This document shows positions 1 to 11,000 of a DNA stretch of 60,474 nt, one piece after another. This stretch comes from Stentor coeruleus (lineage: Eukaryota; Ciliophora; Heterotrichea; Heterotrichida; Stentoridae), in assembly GCA_001970955.1 (NCBI GenBank), contig MPUH01000368.1, positions 1 to 60,474 of the forward strand, read 5' to 3'. The notes under the pieces are model-generated. The model searched no databases, had not been told where the DNA came from, and saw only the letters and a list, made by a program, of their open reading frames with translations. Positions within the stretch are counted from its first letter, which is position 1, and every line of letters starts with the position of its first letter. The position numbers and the translations under genes were made by a program.

Positions 1-290
1 CAGTTGTAGTATTGCAATCCACATTAAACATTTTCGCAAGGGTACTGAATATTCCTTATATTCTTCAATATTAAACTTATCATACTCTTTTCCACAGTCA
101 ATAACATAAGAAGTTTGATCTGACAAGTATTTTTTGCTGTTTCATTGTTGTAAAGGTAGTCTTTGATTTCAAGTTCATCGAATTCAGGATGAGAAACTTT
201 ATCTCTTACACGATAATACCAAGCAAGAGCTGAAATGTCAGAATAGATCCAAAATTGTTTGAAGACTGTTGCGGCAATAAGAGAAAAAGA
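1..290 (-). pseudogene. Broken fragment of an unrecognised protein-coding gene, running off the left edge
   Basis: Read on the minus strand from about 290 down to 1, the sequence has good coding character (for example FKQFWIYSDISALAWYYRV, later SVPLRKCLMWIAILQL). It needs one frame change near 125-135, at a run of A's, to stay open. There is no ATG at its upstream end; instead it runs straight into opposite-strand coiled-coil repeat DNA at about 290-300. I do not recognise the family. It may be the 3' part of a gene cut off by a rearrangement or an assembly join, with the rest outside the window. A stretch at 15650-15870 resembles its last residues weakly. Confidence 0.4.
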
Positions 291-295
291 TTTAA

Positions 296-2780
296 TAGTA
301 AAAGAAAGAAATGATTTTTCTAAAGAAATAAATACTTTGAAAAAGATTTAATAGAAAAAGAAAGAAATGATTTTTCTTCAGAAATAAATACTTTAAAAAC
401 AGGATTTCAAAGTTTAGAAGACGTTAATAAAGCTTTATCTCAAAAGAATGAATTCATTATTAAAGAAAAATCTATTCTATCTACAGAAATAACTACTTTG
501 AAAGATAAACTTAAAAATTTAGAAAATGAAAACAGAAAATTGTCAGAAGAAAATGAATTTTTTGTTAAAGAAAAAGATAATCTCTCTAAAGAATTATTAA
601 CTTCTAAAACAAAAATTCAAAATTTTGAGGAAGAAAAAAAAAATTGTTTGAAGAATTATTAACTTCTAATACAAAACTTCAAAATTTTGAGGAAGAGAAA
701 GAAAAATTGTCTGAAGAATTATTAACTTTGAAAACAAAACTTCAAAATTTTGAGGAAGAGAAAGAAAAATTGTCTGAAGAATTATTAACTTTGAAAGCAA
801 AACTTCAAAATTTTGAGGAAGAGAAAGAAAAATTGTCTGAAGAATTATTAACTTCCAAAACAAACCTTCAAAATTTTGAGGAAGAGAAAGAAAAATTGTC
901 TGAAGAATTATCAACTTTGAAAACAAAACTTCAAAATTTTGAGGAAGAGAAAGAAAAATTGTCTGAAGAAATCAACTTTGAAAACAAAACTTCAAAATTT
1001 TGAGGAAGAGAAAGAAAAATTATCTGAAGAAAACGAATTTATTATTAAAGAAAAAGATTATCTCTCTAAAGATCTAATAACTTTGAAAGCAAAACTTAAA
1101 AATTTAGAAGGAGATAACGAAAAATTACATCAAGAAAAAAATTCACTTATTAAACAAAGAACTTATTTTTTAGCAGAATTAAATACTTTAAAAACAAAAC
1201 TTCAAAATTTAGAAGAAGATAAAGAAAATGCAAATAAAAAAAACACTTCACTTAACAAACAAAAAAACTTTCTTTTAGCAGAATTAAATACTTTAAAAAC
1301 AAAAATTCAAACTTATGAAAATGATAAATTATTAATAATTCAAGAAAAAGTTTTGCTTACTAATGAAAATACTGCTCTTTCTATTGAAGTTAGTTCTATA
1401 AAGGAAACTTTGCAAAAATTAGAAATTGAAAACCAAAATTTAACTGAAGATAAAAGACTACTAACTAATCATTATACAGATCATTCTAATGAAATTATTA
1501 TTTTAAAAGAAACCTTACAAAAATTAAGAAATGAAAATGAAAATTTAACTCAAGATAAAAGACTACTATCTAATCATTATACAGATCATTCTACTCTGAA
1601 AGAAATTTTGCTAAAATTAGAAAGTGAAAACAAAAGCTTAGCTCAAAGTATAAGCGTATTCTCTAATCAAAATACTAATCTTTTAATTGAAATTAATTCT
1701 TCAAAAGAAAAGGTTCAAAAACTAGAAACTGATAACCAGCATTTAATTGAAGGTAAAGACTTACTCTCTAATCAAAATGCTGATTTTTCTATCGAAATTA
1801 ACACTCTAAAAGAAACTTTACAAAAATTAGAATCTGAAAACAAAAAACTAATCCAAGATAAAAATTTACTGTTTAATCAAAATTCTGATTTTTCTACTGA
1901 AATTAGTATTTTAAAAGAAAACTTTAATAAATTAGAAAGCGAAAATCTAAACTTAGTTGAAAGAAAAAATTCTTTAGATCTCAAATTCCAAGATATTGAA
2001 AATGAAAAGTCGAATTTAATAAAAGAAAAGGATTTAATTTCTCAACAACATTCTGATATTTCTACTGAACTAAACCAAATAAAAAAAATATTACAAGAAT
2101 CTGAAAGCAATAGAAAAACTTTGTCATTAAAAAATTCTGATCTTAAAAATGAATTTGAAATACAAAAGAGCAAATTAAGTGATGTAAATGCGCAATATGA
2201 AAAATTAAGCGAAACACACTTGAAAGTAAATTCTGAATTAGAAATTATTAAAAAAACTAAAGAGGATAAAGCTTTGAAATTAAATAAAATACTAAATTTG
2301 TATGCAAGCTTTGACCCATTCCTAGAGTCTTTAGAATCTGATTTAAAAACCTATAAATGTGAAAAATGTCAAATTAATTCTGCATTCATCTGTACTTCGC
2401 ATGAATCCTATGCTTATATATGTAATGAACATTTGAGAATACATATTGGTAATCATCATGAGCTTCAGCGTTTATATGATACAAAAGAAGATATTCCTGA
2501 TATAGATACTCTTTTAGATAAATATGCTAGAAAAGTTAAAGAAAACAGGCTAAAAATTATTTCATTTTACAACAATGCAATGATAGGAATTGAGATAACT
2601 GTCAGGGCAATAACTAAAAAGCTTGACAATTTGCTTAATAAAATCGTTTTCATGAAGAGAATTGGTAAGCCTTTAAAATTTGAGTTAACAGAAATTGATG
2701 TCTTTGATGCGATTGCAGAAAATGATTTTATTGCTGGGTTTTTCTTTGATTGCTTAAGAAAATTAAGTAGTAATTTTTAG
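296..2780 (+). CDS. Long coiled-coil protein with C-terminal B-box-like zinc motif; 5' part frameshifted
   Basis: The frame that ends at the TAG at 2780 encodes hundreds of residues of Lys/Glu/Leu/Asn-rich coiled coil built on a 21-residue theme (LKTKLQNFEEEKEKLSEE). A conserved C-terminal module follows, with the zinc-ligand pattern CEKC-x7-C-x2-H-x6-C-x2-H-x3-H-x3-HH, similar to a B-box, and then about 110 helical residues. The neighbour at 2967 shares this C-terminal module, so the two are tandem paralogues. Upstream the same protein frame is interrupted near 345 (repeat slippage), near 640 (A-run) and near 970 (two bases lost inside a repeat unit), so no start codon can be assigned. The breaks lie in near-identical repeats and could be assembly errors or real decay. 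Role unknown; B-box/coiled-coil proteins often oligomerise. Confidence 0.6.
590..1030 (+). repeat. In-gene tandem repeat, 63-bp unit, about six to seven copies
   Basis: Near-identical 63-bp units (21 codons, three heptads) repeat head to tail inside the coiled-coil gene. The core is ttcaaaattttgaggaagag followed by aaagaaaaattgtctgaaga. DNA identity between copies is much higher than in the flanking diverged coiled coil, which suggests recent expansion. The unit length is a multiple of three, so copy-number change would keep frame, yet two frame breaks sit at its edges. Confidence 0.85.
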
Positions 2781-2966
2781 TATGAGGAAGCATTAGATAT
2801 ACTTAGTTATACAATAAAAAATATGAAATAAACTAGGAATAATAATTAATTTACATTGTTGATAAAATATGCTAGCAAAAATCCCTATGCATTTTTAGTT
2901 TCTTTACTTATCTTTACTTATAAATATATGCCATCTTAAAAAAAGCACTAATATATCAATAATAAA

Positions 2967-3830
2967 ATGTCTGTGGAAGTGGTTGAATACCAAATGAAAC
3001 AAGATGCAGAATTCAAAAAGTGCAAGGAACAAATAATAGACCTTACTTTCCAACTGAATTCCCTAAAAGTCCATCTAGAAAAATTAAAAGTTGAAAATAT
3101 AGAATTAGTTAAAAAAGACAACAAAAACTTACAAAATATATCAAATCTAGAAGAATGCACAGAAAAATTAGAAATAGTAAACTCTATACTAAAATATGAA
3201 CTTGAAATTCAGAACAGAAAATATGAAGAATCCCTTTCTCAAATCAAATCATTAAATCAAACATATCTAAAAACTCTTTCTCAATTTGAAGATTATAAAA
3301 AAGCACAAAAAGAAGTAGATAATACTATTAAGTCATATAATTTTGATGCAAGCTTTGATCTATTTGCTAGCAACTTAGAAAAAAAATTATCAATTCCTAA
3401 GTGTGAAATATGCAACACTGCATCTGCATACATTTGCACTTTGCATAATCCTTATGCTAGTTTATGCAACATTCATTTGAGAAGGCATATTGGAGGTAAT
3501 CATAAACTTTTACGTTTATTCGATACAAATGCTGAGATCCCAGATTTAGATGCCTTAATAAAATTGCAAGCTAAAAAGGTTCTAGAAAATAAACAGAAGA
3601 TAATGACTTTTATCAGCAATACAATGATTGATATCGAAAGGTTAACTGAAACACTTATTGGGAAATTTGATGAGATTTTTAATAAGGTTGTTATTATGAA
3701 AACTGTTGGCAAGCCAATAGACTTTGATTTTATGGAAATCAGTCAGTTCGATAAAATGGCAGAAGATAATTTTCTTATGGAGTGGCTGACTGAGAAATTA
3801 AGAAAAAATCATAGTAATCCAACTAACTAA
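2967..3830 (+). CDS. Coiled-coil protein with C-terminal B-box-like zinc motif (shorter paralogue)
   Basis: An intact 287-residue ORF. Residues 1-125 are a predicted coiled coil. Residues of about 145-180 carry the Cys/His pattern CEIC-x7-C-x2-H-x6-C-x2-H-x3-H-x4-H, and the last 110 residues are helical (KVVIMKTVGKPIDFDF). That C-terminal half matches the C-terminus of the gene ending at 2780 residue for residue in many places, so this is a tandem duplicate with a much shorter coiled coil. Function is not recognised; by analogy with B-box coiled-coil proteins it may oligomerise, but no RING is present. The ATG at 2967 follows an AT-rich leader and is the first in frame. Confidence 0.75.
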   Translation: MSVEVVEYQMKQDAEFKKCKEQIIDLTFQLNSLKVHLEKLKVENIELVKKDNKNLQNISNLEECTEKLEIVNSILKYELEIQNRKYEESLSQIKSLNQTYLKTLSQFEDYKKAQKEVDNTIKSYNFDASFDLFASNLEKKLSIPKCEICNTASAYICTLHNPYASLCNIHLRRHIGGNHKLLRLFDTNAEIPDLDALIKLQAKKVLENKQKIMTFISNTMIDIERLTETLIGKFDEIFNKVVIMKTVGKPIDFDFMEISQFDKMAEDNFLMEWLTEKLRKNHSNPTN

Positions 3831-4009
3831 GTAGCTTAGGATAATGAAATGAAGCAAATGCGAATCTCTATAATAATCTATATACAATCATATATTAGAT
3901 TTTGAATTTTTAAAGGAAAATTTCGATGATTTTTATATGATTTAACATCAAAACTTATCAGTAATTTACATTCATTAATATAGCAAACATTAAAACTAAT
4001 TAATAAATA

Positions 4010-5230
4010 ATGAAGAAAGCTCAACCTTATAACAGATGCTCATTTGTTAAAGTGACAGATGTCCCAGGGCCAGGGGCTTATAAAATTCCTTCTAAAATCT
4101 GTGAGGGGCCTTTTATCACAATCAAAGGGAAAAACTTGCCCAAAAATCGTGCAAAAAGTGTAGGGCCAGGACCTGGACAATACATTATTCCTGAAAACAG
4201 AATTCCAGCTTACGTCATGGGTATATCTAAACGTGACAACTTTCGCCCAGACACTATAAAAAGCAACCTCCCAGGTCCAGGGAGTTACACAATTCCCCAC
4301 GAGTACATGGGCGCTTCTTGGAAATTTTCACGTCCATACTACAAACCCAAACCTAAAGAAGAAGAACTTGGCCCTGGAGCTTATGATCTCAAAAGCACCC
4401 TAAGTAAAAAAAGTTTCAAAATATCAGGCAAAAGCAAAGACATCGAAAACAAATTTCAAAAAATCTTCCCAGGCCCAGGCTCATACAACCCAGAATTCCA
4501 AAAATCAAATTCTTCAATAATTATCGGAATATCAAAACGTCCTGAAATTAAAAACAATAGCATCCCAGGACCAGGAACATATACAATTCAACAACGTCCT
4601 TCTAGTTGTACATCTTTTGGTAGATCTAAACGTGTAGATATTGCAAAAAGTATTGATTGTCATGAAAGCTATGATCTTCCAAGTACAATTGGAGAAGGTC
4701 CTAAAATATCGATACACCCTAAAATTATAAGGAAAACAAAAAGCTTTGGACCTGGGCCTGCAGCTTATAGTCCAGAAGCTACAAGGCATATACCAACTTT
4801 TTTATTTGGACAGTCAAGTAAAGATATTTTTAAAGATGTTACTGCAAGTCCTGGACCAGTTTATAAAGTTGAGGCAAGTTTGATTGCCCCTTGTTATAGG
4901 TTTGGAACTGCTAAAAAAACAATTTTTAGAGATAAAGATGAATTTCCTGGACCGGGAAGTTATGAGAAAGAGAGCACTTTGGTTAAAAGTAGAATTACTT
5001 TTAAAAGCAGACATATAGATTTAAAGGATAAGTATATGAAGACTGTTCCTGGTCCTGGGGCTTATGATCATGAAAGTAAAGATGAAGGAGAACCTGGGTG
5101 GTCTATTGGCAAAGCATCAAGAAAACTCGAATGGACCGACAACGAAAAGAAATTCCTCAAAGAAAAAAACAGCACAAACCCCAGCCTAAAAGATTCATCA
5201 CTAAAAATCTCATACAGCAAAAAACCCTAA
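4010..5230 (+). CDS. SHIPPO/STPGR repeat protein (ODF3/CIMAP-like), axonemal
   Basis: A 406-residue ORF with about ten sperm-tail PG-rich repeats (PGPGAY, PGPGSY, PGPGTY), spaced roughly every 30-35 residues from residue 17 to about 350, with a basic C-terminus. STPGR proteins (ODF3, CIMAP, SHIPPO) bind axonemal or cortical microtubules, several as microtubule inner proteins. This fits a heavily ciliated cell. The repeats are degenerate at about 250 (PGPAAY) and 281 (PGPVY). Start is the first ATG after an AT-rich spacer. Family assignment is firm; the exact orthologue is not. Confidence 0.9.
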   Translation: MKKAQPYNRCSFVKVTDVPGPGAYKIPSKICEGPFITIKGKNLPKNRAKSVGPGPGQYIIPENRIPAYVMGISKRDNFRPDTIKSNLPGPGSYTIPHEYMGASWKFSRPYYKPKPKEEELGPGAYDLKSTLSKKSFKISGKSKDIENKFQKIFPGPGSYNPEFQKSNSSIIIGISKRPEIKNNSIPGPGTYTIQQRPSSCTSFGRSKRVDIAKSIDCHESYDLPSTIGEGPKISIHPKIIRKTKSFGPGPAAYSPEATRHIPTFLFGQSSKDIFKDVTASPGPVYKVEASLIAPCYRFGTAKKTIFRDKDEFPGPGSYEKESTLVKSRITFKSRHIDLKDKYMKTVPGPGAYDHESKDEGEPGWSIGKASRKLEWTDNEKKFLKEKNSTNPSLKDSSLKISYSKKP

Positions 5231-5380
5231 AAAGCATCCGATAATTTTTTCCTAATAATAATAATTATCCATTAGCTGCAATTTCCAGCCAATGGGAAAT
5301 AATCACAACCAATTCCTGATAGCCTTTGCCACTCAGGCCAGACATTGTGGAACATTACCCCTAAGCTTATTAATCATAAA

Positions 5381-6349
5381 TTACCAGTCTAAGAAAGGGT
5401 CATCGCTTCTCTTTACAGGTGGACTAAGAGTCGTTGAATCTGGATACCTTGAGAAATTCGAGCTATCATTAGGCGATCTTATAGTAGGCGTATAAGGCAT
5501 TCTAACGCTTTTATGGACTAATCCGACCCAATCAAAGCCTGCAAAAAGCCTGTGGTTCTTGATGTCATTGACTCCATTTTTCATATTCCCAAACCTTTTT
5601 GTCAAATCTGCAACTAGTAAATGCTTAACAAGACTTTTAGCATTTGCATCAAAACTCCTTGGGAACTTGACTTTTCCCTTTAAAATTTTTTGATAAATCG
5701 CCATTGGGTCTTCGTCACTAAAAGGGTCAATCCCAGCATTCATTTCATAAATTATAATCCCTAATGTCCACCAGTCCACAGGTTTCCCATGGCCTTTGTT
5801 TAGTAAAATCTCTGGGGCTAGGTATTCTGGGGTCCCACATAAAGTGTAGGTTCTTCCTTCAATAACTTTTGCAAAGCCAAAATCAGTCAGTTTCAGGTAC
5901 CCATCAGCACAAATAAGCAGATTTTCTGGTTTCAAGTCTCTGTATACTATGTTTAGAGAATGCATGTACTCGAACATTATCACAATTTGTCCTGCATATA
6001 ATCTTCCATGGGTTACGTCTAGCTTGCCCACTGTGCGCAAGTATGTGAAAAGCTCACCGCCTTGAACAAACTCTAAGGCAAAGTACAAGTAACGTTCGTC
6101 TTGGGTATAGCCTAGAAGGTTAACTAGAAATGGATGGTTTATGGTACGAAGGATTGAAAACTCGGATATAACGTGGTCAACTTGCTTAAGCTTGAGAATT
6201 TCAGCTTTTTTTAAGATTTTCAGTGCTACGTATGCTCCAGTTTGTTTGATTCGTGCCAAACGAACTCGGCCAAAAGAACCTGCTTAGTTTATACCTGTGC
6301 CTAGAGTTTGAAGGATTTCTAGTTCGGAGAGTTGGAGTTTTTTGGCCAT
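5381..6349 (-). CDS. cAMP-dependent protein kinase catalytic subunit-like AGC kinase
   Basis: A 317-residue kinase after removing a 15-nt intron (6280-6294) that splits the glycine loop. The spliced N-terminus is MAKKLQLSELEILQTLGTG followed by SFGRVRLARI. Kinase hallmarks are ALKILKK (Lys of VAIK), YRDLKPENLL, DFGFAK, activation loop TYTLCGTPEYLAPE with the PDK1-type Thr, and VDWWTLGIIIYEM. The domain fills nearly the whole protein, with a very short N-terminus and the C-terminal tail of PKA-type AGC kinases. The tail ends FLDW rather than the FxxF of animal PKA. Without the intron the ORF appears to start at 6259, missing the ATP loop. Regulation by an R subunit is inferred from the family only. 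Confidence 0.9.
6280..6294 (-). other. 15-nt intron in the PKA-like gene
   Basis: On the minus strand GTATAAACTAAGCAG. Its removal joins ...CTA GGC ACA G with GT TCT TTT GGC, restoring the Gly-rich loop GTGSFGRV. If retained, TAA is read in frame. Confidence 0.92.
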
Positions 6350-6747
6350 TATTAATTCAAATCCTGTAGGTTTTTTAAGAATGGATTATCTTTTTGGGTA
6401 GAGAAAAAATGAAAATTTTCCAGTTAAGTTAAGAAAATCCTAAGATGAATACAGAAAATTAATTCATAATTTGCATTGCCAAAAAAAAGTCCAACACAAA
6501 ATATATAAAACTGTTAAATAAGAGTAAGAGTTTTACCAAAACTTTAAATGACTAAACAATTTACAAGAAAAAATAATAAAAGCATTTTAAACACAATACC
6601 TCAAAAGCCTTATTTATTACCTTCAACAACATCAAAAACCCAACTCAAAACCTTTCCACTTACATAAAATGTAAAATTATCAAAAAATTCAATATGAAAA
6701 GCACCCTAATACAATCTAAATCCGTGTTAAAATAATGGCTATAAAAA
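6350..6747. other. Intergenic spacer between divergent kinase and E2 genes
   Basis: AT-rich divergent promoter region with no gene seen. The part next to the kinase is G>C on the plus strand; the part next to the E2 gene is C>G. An ATG at 6735, in the +1 frame relative to the E2 start, opens a 17-codon reading frame overlapping the E2 start. Confidence 0.6.
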
Positions 6748-7191
6748 ATGCAAGGCAGGCTAAACAAAGAACTAGCAGATCTCAGTAGTAATCCTCCTGA
6801 AAACTGCACTGTGACTATTGTAGATAATGATATTTCAAGGTGGAGAGTTGACATAATGGGTCCAGTAGGAACTCCTTATGAAGGTGGTCATTTTGTATTA
6901 ACATTAACTCTACCTCAACAATATCCTTTCAAGCCTCCAGAAGCACAATTTACCACTAAAATTTATCATCCTAATGTTCTAAAGGACTCTGGGGAAATTT
7001 GTAAGGATATGTATCAAACTGGCTGGGGTCCAGTTAAAAACATTAGATGGATTATTGAGCTTATTATGAGTTTCCTTATAAATCCAGCTCCAGAACACTC
7101 AGTTGAAGCTGATATTTCAAGACAGATGATTGATGACTATGCAGGTTATGTTGCTACAGCTAGACAGTGGGTCAATCAATATGCACGATAA
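6748..7191 (+). CDS. Ubiquitin-conjugating enzyme E2 (UBE2D/Ubc4-like)
   Basis: A 147-residue UBC fold, the usual size of a minimal class I E2. It shows WRVDIMGPVGTPYEGG, YPFKPPEAQFTTKIYHPN (the HPN motif at about 74-76) and the catalytic Cys at residue 85 in GEICKDM. The C-terminal helices end in VATARQWVNQYAR. It would accept ubiquitin from E1 and pass it to RING-type E3s, such as the one encoded at 45195. The start at 6748 gives helix 1 nearly full length. An ATG at 6735 would give MAIKNAR followed by the same helix, but only if one base were removed, so a sequence error there is possible. Confidence 0.93.
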   Translation: MQGRLNKELADLSSNPPENCTVTIVDNDISRWRVDIMGPVGTPYEGGHFVLTLTLPQQYPFKPPEAQFTTKIYHPNVLKDSGEICKDMYQTGWGPVKNIRWIIELIMSFLINPAPEHSVEADISRQMIDDYAGYVATARQWVNQYAR

Positions 7192-7367
7192 GTAGATAAA
7201 TCGATTTATTTAGAATTTATGGAGTGGTTAAAGAAAACTGGGACTAATATTTTTTTAGATAATAAAATACTTATCAATTCCAAATAATTCATACAAAAAC
7301 TGTATAAAAACTCAAACTAATTTTTCCAAAAACTTATATTTAACCTTTATCAATAAGTCTAATATAA

Positions 7368-7970
7368 ATGTCACGGTACAACAAACTCATCAGTCCATCT
7401 GAAGATGAAGAAAAAACTTATCAGCCACCAGAGCCTGAAATCCAAATCCAACCTCGAAGTGCACTTCCAAGCAGCGAAATTCTAGATGAAGAAGATGTAG
7501 AAAACCTAGCCCGTATAAAAAAATTCTGCAACATAATGCTCATAACCTCTCCTATAATCCCAGTTCTTTCTTGGTTTATTGATCCTTTTCATTTTGTCTT
7601 TTATCAAGCTCTGATAATATTTGTCATGCAGATCTATGTGGCAATTAGCGGATATAGGGCTATAAAAGCTGACCATTATAATCGACTTGAATATTTTAAG
7701 AAAATAGTCCATGCATTTTATGTTTATTATTTGATATCTTTGGTTATGAATGAAATCGCAGCTATTTTTGTCAGTTCAGGACATAATTTTAAGAACTGTG
7801 GGACTTTTGTTAATAATAGAGTGTGTGTTAATAGGACTGGGCTTATGACAACACAACTGGTTACGCTGCTTTTTAGTCCAGGATTGGATTTTGCTGTGTG
7901 GATTTTTTATAGGTATTTGCTCACGGTGATTAATGATTGCAAAGTGGGTTTTACTAGGAGACGTTTATAA
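7368..7970 (+). CDS. Small multi-pass membrane protein, unrecognised
   Basis: A 200-residue ORF with a Pro/Glu-rich soluble N-terminus (residues 1-50). Three to four hydrophobic segments follow: IMLITSPIIPVLSWFI at about 58, FYQALIIFVMQIYVAI at about 78, AFYVYYLISLVMNEIAAIF at about 117, and a weaker LVTLLFSPGLDFAVWIFY at about 165. A loop with two Cys (NCGTFVNNRVCVN) lies between the last two. The C-terminus is basic (GFTRRRL). I do not recognise the family. The spacing to the E2 gene is 176 bp. Confidence 0.7.
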   Translation: MSRYNKLISPSEDEEKTYQPPEPEIQIQPRSALPSSEILDEEDVENLARIKKFCNIMLITSPIIPVLSWFIDPFHFVFYQALIIFVMQIYVAISGYRAIKADHYNRLEYFKKIVHAFYVYYLISLVMNEIAAIFVSSGHNFKNCGTFVNNRVCVNRTGLMTTQLVTLLFSPGLDFAVWIFYRYLLTVINDCKVGFTRRRL

Positions 7971-8077
7971 TAATTAGAGTTAAGTTTATTGTGGAATTAT
8001 TAGGTTATATATGAAAGTATTAATTTAGGTAGGAGGTTTATAAGAGATTTTTATGTTAACCAGGTTTTTGATTATTT

Positions 8078-11000
8078 TTATTTTTTGCTTGTTTGTGGCT
8101 TTTTGCGTTTGTTTTTAGGCATATCTTGAGTTTTCTCTAAATCGAGGTTTTCTTTCTTAGCTTCAGTAAAGTCTATTTTTTCAGTTTCAACAACTTCCCA
8201 ATCAGCTTTAATTTTTTTATACATATCAATACAAGGTTCTGCTGATTTTAACAAAGATTCACTATCGTCAAAAATAACATCAGAATTTGTTATGCTTGTG
8301 CAGAAATTTGAAAGACTGAAAATTTCCTTCAAGTCTTCCTTTGAAAATTTACTCACAGCTTTTTTCGCATCAACAACTGTTGATGATAAATTTTCTTTAG
8401 CAGTTTGCCTTTGGTATATTTTTTCATCTATTGTCCCACTAAGAAAAAGACGATAAATATACACAGGTTTTTTTTGGCCATCACGCCAAATACGACCCAT
8501 TGCTTGCTTATCACTACTTGGGTTCCAATCAGGATCATATAGAATCAGCCGATTTGCCCCAATAAGATTTAATCCACAGCCTCCTGCTTTGGTGCTGAGA
8601 AGGAAAACTAGTGAATGAGGAGAGGTGTTGAATGATGTGACAAGTGGCATACGATTTTTTGTAAGGGTTGAACCATCCAACCTAAGAAACTTAAACTCCT
8701 TAATCCTACAATGCTGCTCAATCATATCTAAAGTTTTCGTAAAGCACGACACAACAACAACTTTTTCCTTCCTAGCCACACTCTCTGTCATAATCACATC
8801 AAAAAACTTAAGCTTACTCGAATACCCAGTCCTCTCAACATCTTTCATATAATCCCCAGGGAATTTCTCAATAACTTTTTTTACAGCATCTTCAACATCA
8901 CAATTGTTATACTTGCTCAAATAAACTAAATCAGGATGATTAACTAATTTTCTCAATATAGAAGTTAAAGCAAGGGCATTACTTCCATTACTTCCTTCAA
9001 TCGCAAGTGTAAAAAGTTTAGATGAAATAAATGATGCATAAGCATTTTTTTGTAAATCTAAGCATTTGCAGAAAATTGCATACTCATTTCTAGGTGGAAG
9101 AATTGTTTTAAGTAAAGATCCAGTCCTTCTTAATATAAAATTTTCTGTAACTTTCCAGAGTTCTTCTGATCTACTCCATGCTAAGTCACATATAGAATTA
9201 TTTGCATTTGGCTCTTGGGCTTTAAGTATTGGGTCAGCATACAAACGGTTAAATGTAGCCATATCACCAAGAATTCCAGGGTTTATCAACGTAACACAAG
9301 AGTAAAACTCTGACAACGAGTTCTGTAAAGGTGTTCCTGTAAGTAAAATTCTCCTTTTGCACTGCATCAAACTAATAGCAGAGTTTTTCTGTGTCACACA
9401 ATTTTTCAAAAGATGCCCTTCATCACATATAATAACTTGACAAACATTTTTCATAGTTTTTGAATACTTAACAAATGAATCGTAACTGATAATCAATAAT
9501 GATGATGGACCATTTTCAAATATACTTAATAAATGCTTTTTCTCTTTACCAGTTCCTGAGCATACAACTGGGGATAATCGACATGGACCAAGCCATTTAA
9601 TGACTTCATCTCGCCAATTATCAACAAGTGTTGCTGGGGATACAATAATTCCTTTTCTAGCAAAGGTTAAATAAGGGGGATTTTTACGTAAAAGTGTGTA
9701 TAATAGGGTTATTGCTTGTAAAGTTTTACCTAAACCCATAGAATCAGCTAAAATACACCCGAAAAAACCTTCTTTTCTCTTGCCTGCAATACAATTGTAC
9801 ATGAATTGGACACCTTCTTTTTGGTGTGGTCGGAGTTTTTGTGCTAAAAAAGGCTCGACGTAAACTTTGTTCTCTGAATCTATAACAAAAGCTCCTTCTG
9901 GGATTGGGATATCTTGGCATTTAACGTCAAGAGGTGTAGGATTTTTTATTTTTGGACTTGATTTTGTTTGGGTTTTTGAGTTTTTTAATGATGTGTATTC
10001 AGAAAATGACATTTTTTGTTGGATTGTCACTTTTTTAGCTTTGATATCGAGTTCTTGGCCATCTCTTAATGAGAATGAGGATAGGGTGTTGGGGATTTGG
10101 CAGATTTTTTTAGATGATGAATCGTGCAAAATGATATTTTGCTTGTTTAGGATGAGGATGCCTGCTTCGAGTTTTGGGTTTTTATTAGATTTTTGAGAAA
10201 ATATCACTTTGTAGCAGAGGTTGGATAAGGGTTTTGCATCTGTTATGATTGGGATTTGTGTCTGAATACTACGATTTGTAGGTTGGAGGATGTTAGAGCT
10301 ATTATTATTTTGGGTTTGGGTTTTTCTTAAAAACTTACATTCATCTTGAGACTTAGGCAAAGTACCTAAGGTCAGACAAGAGTTAATAGGTGAGATTAAA
10401 CTCTGTAAAAGGTCTGATTGGCAAAGATTTATCTTTGGGCTCGATGTTTTTGGAGTGTCCAATGCATTTAAAACATTATCCAGTTGATTATTACAATTTT
10501 TCACCACAGAAGTAAGGTTTTCCTTTAAAAAATCATAATTTTCTCGACAATTTTTATCAATCTCCACATCATTTCCTACTAAATCATCAGCCTTCAGGTC
10601 ATTAAAAGTATTTCCTCCTACCAAACGACATTCTTCATCACTTTTATTTACCTCTAATAACTTATCAATACAACCCTCAACACAATCCCCAATTTTATCA
10701 GCAGAATTTTTTTTTTCACTATCTTCAATTTTCTTAAACCTATTAAAAACAGTAAACCCTCCACTATAATTAATATCTTGAGTTTTTTCCTCATAATTCC
10801 TAAGCTCAATACAATCAAGCTTTTTCAGGCTTAAATCCACAAATTTATTATCATCTTGTTCATCATAATATTTCCCTAATCCATCTAATTCTTTATTCAC
10901 CAAAGCATTATCATTATATACCACATTTCCTTCTATACCTTTGTATATAGTATGTTCATTTGCTGATTTATCATTATTAGTTTTATATGCAAATTTAACC

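Noticed and set aside
666-926. 86-codon minus-strand ORF with a perfect internal repeat
   Set aside because: Antisense shadow of the 63-bp coiled-coil repeat array; open only because the unit is a multiple of three.
5292-5495. 67-codon plus-strand ORF
   Set aside because: Its second half is antisense to the 3' end of the PKA-like kinase; no domain or flanking signals.
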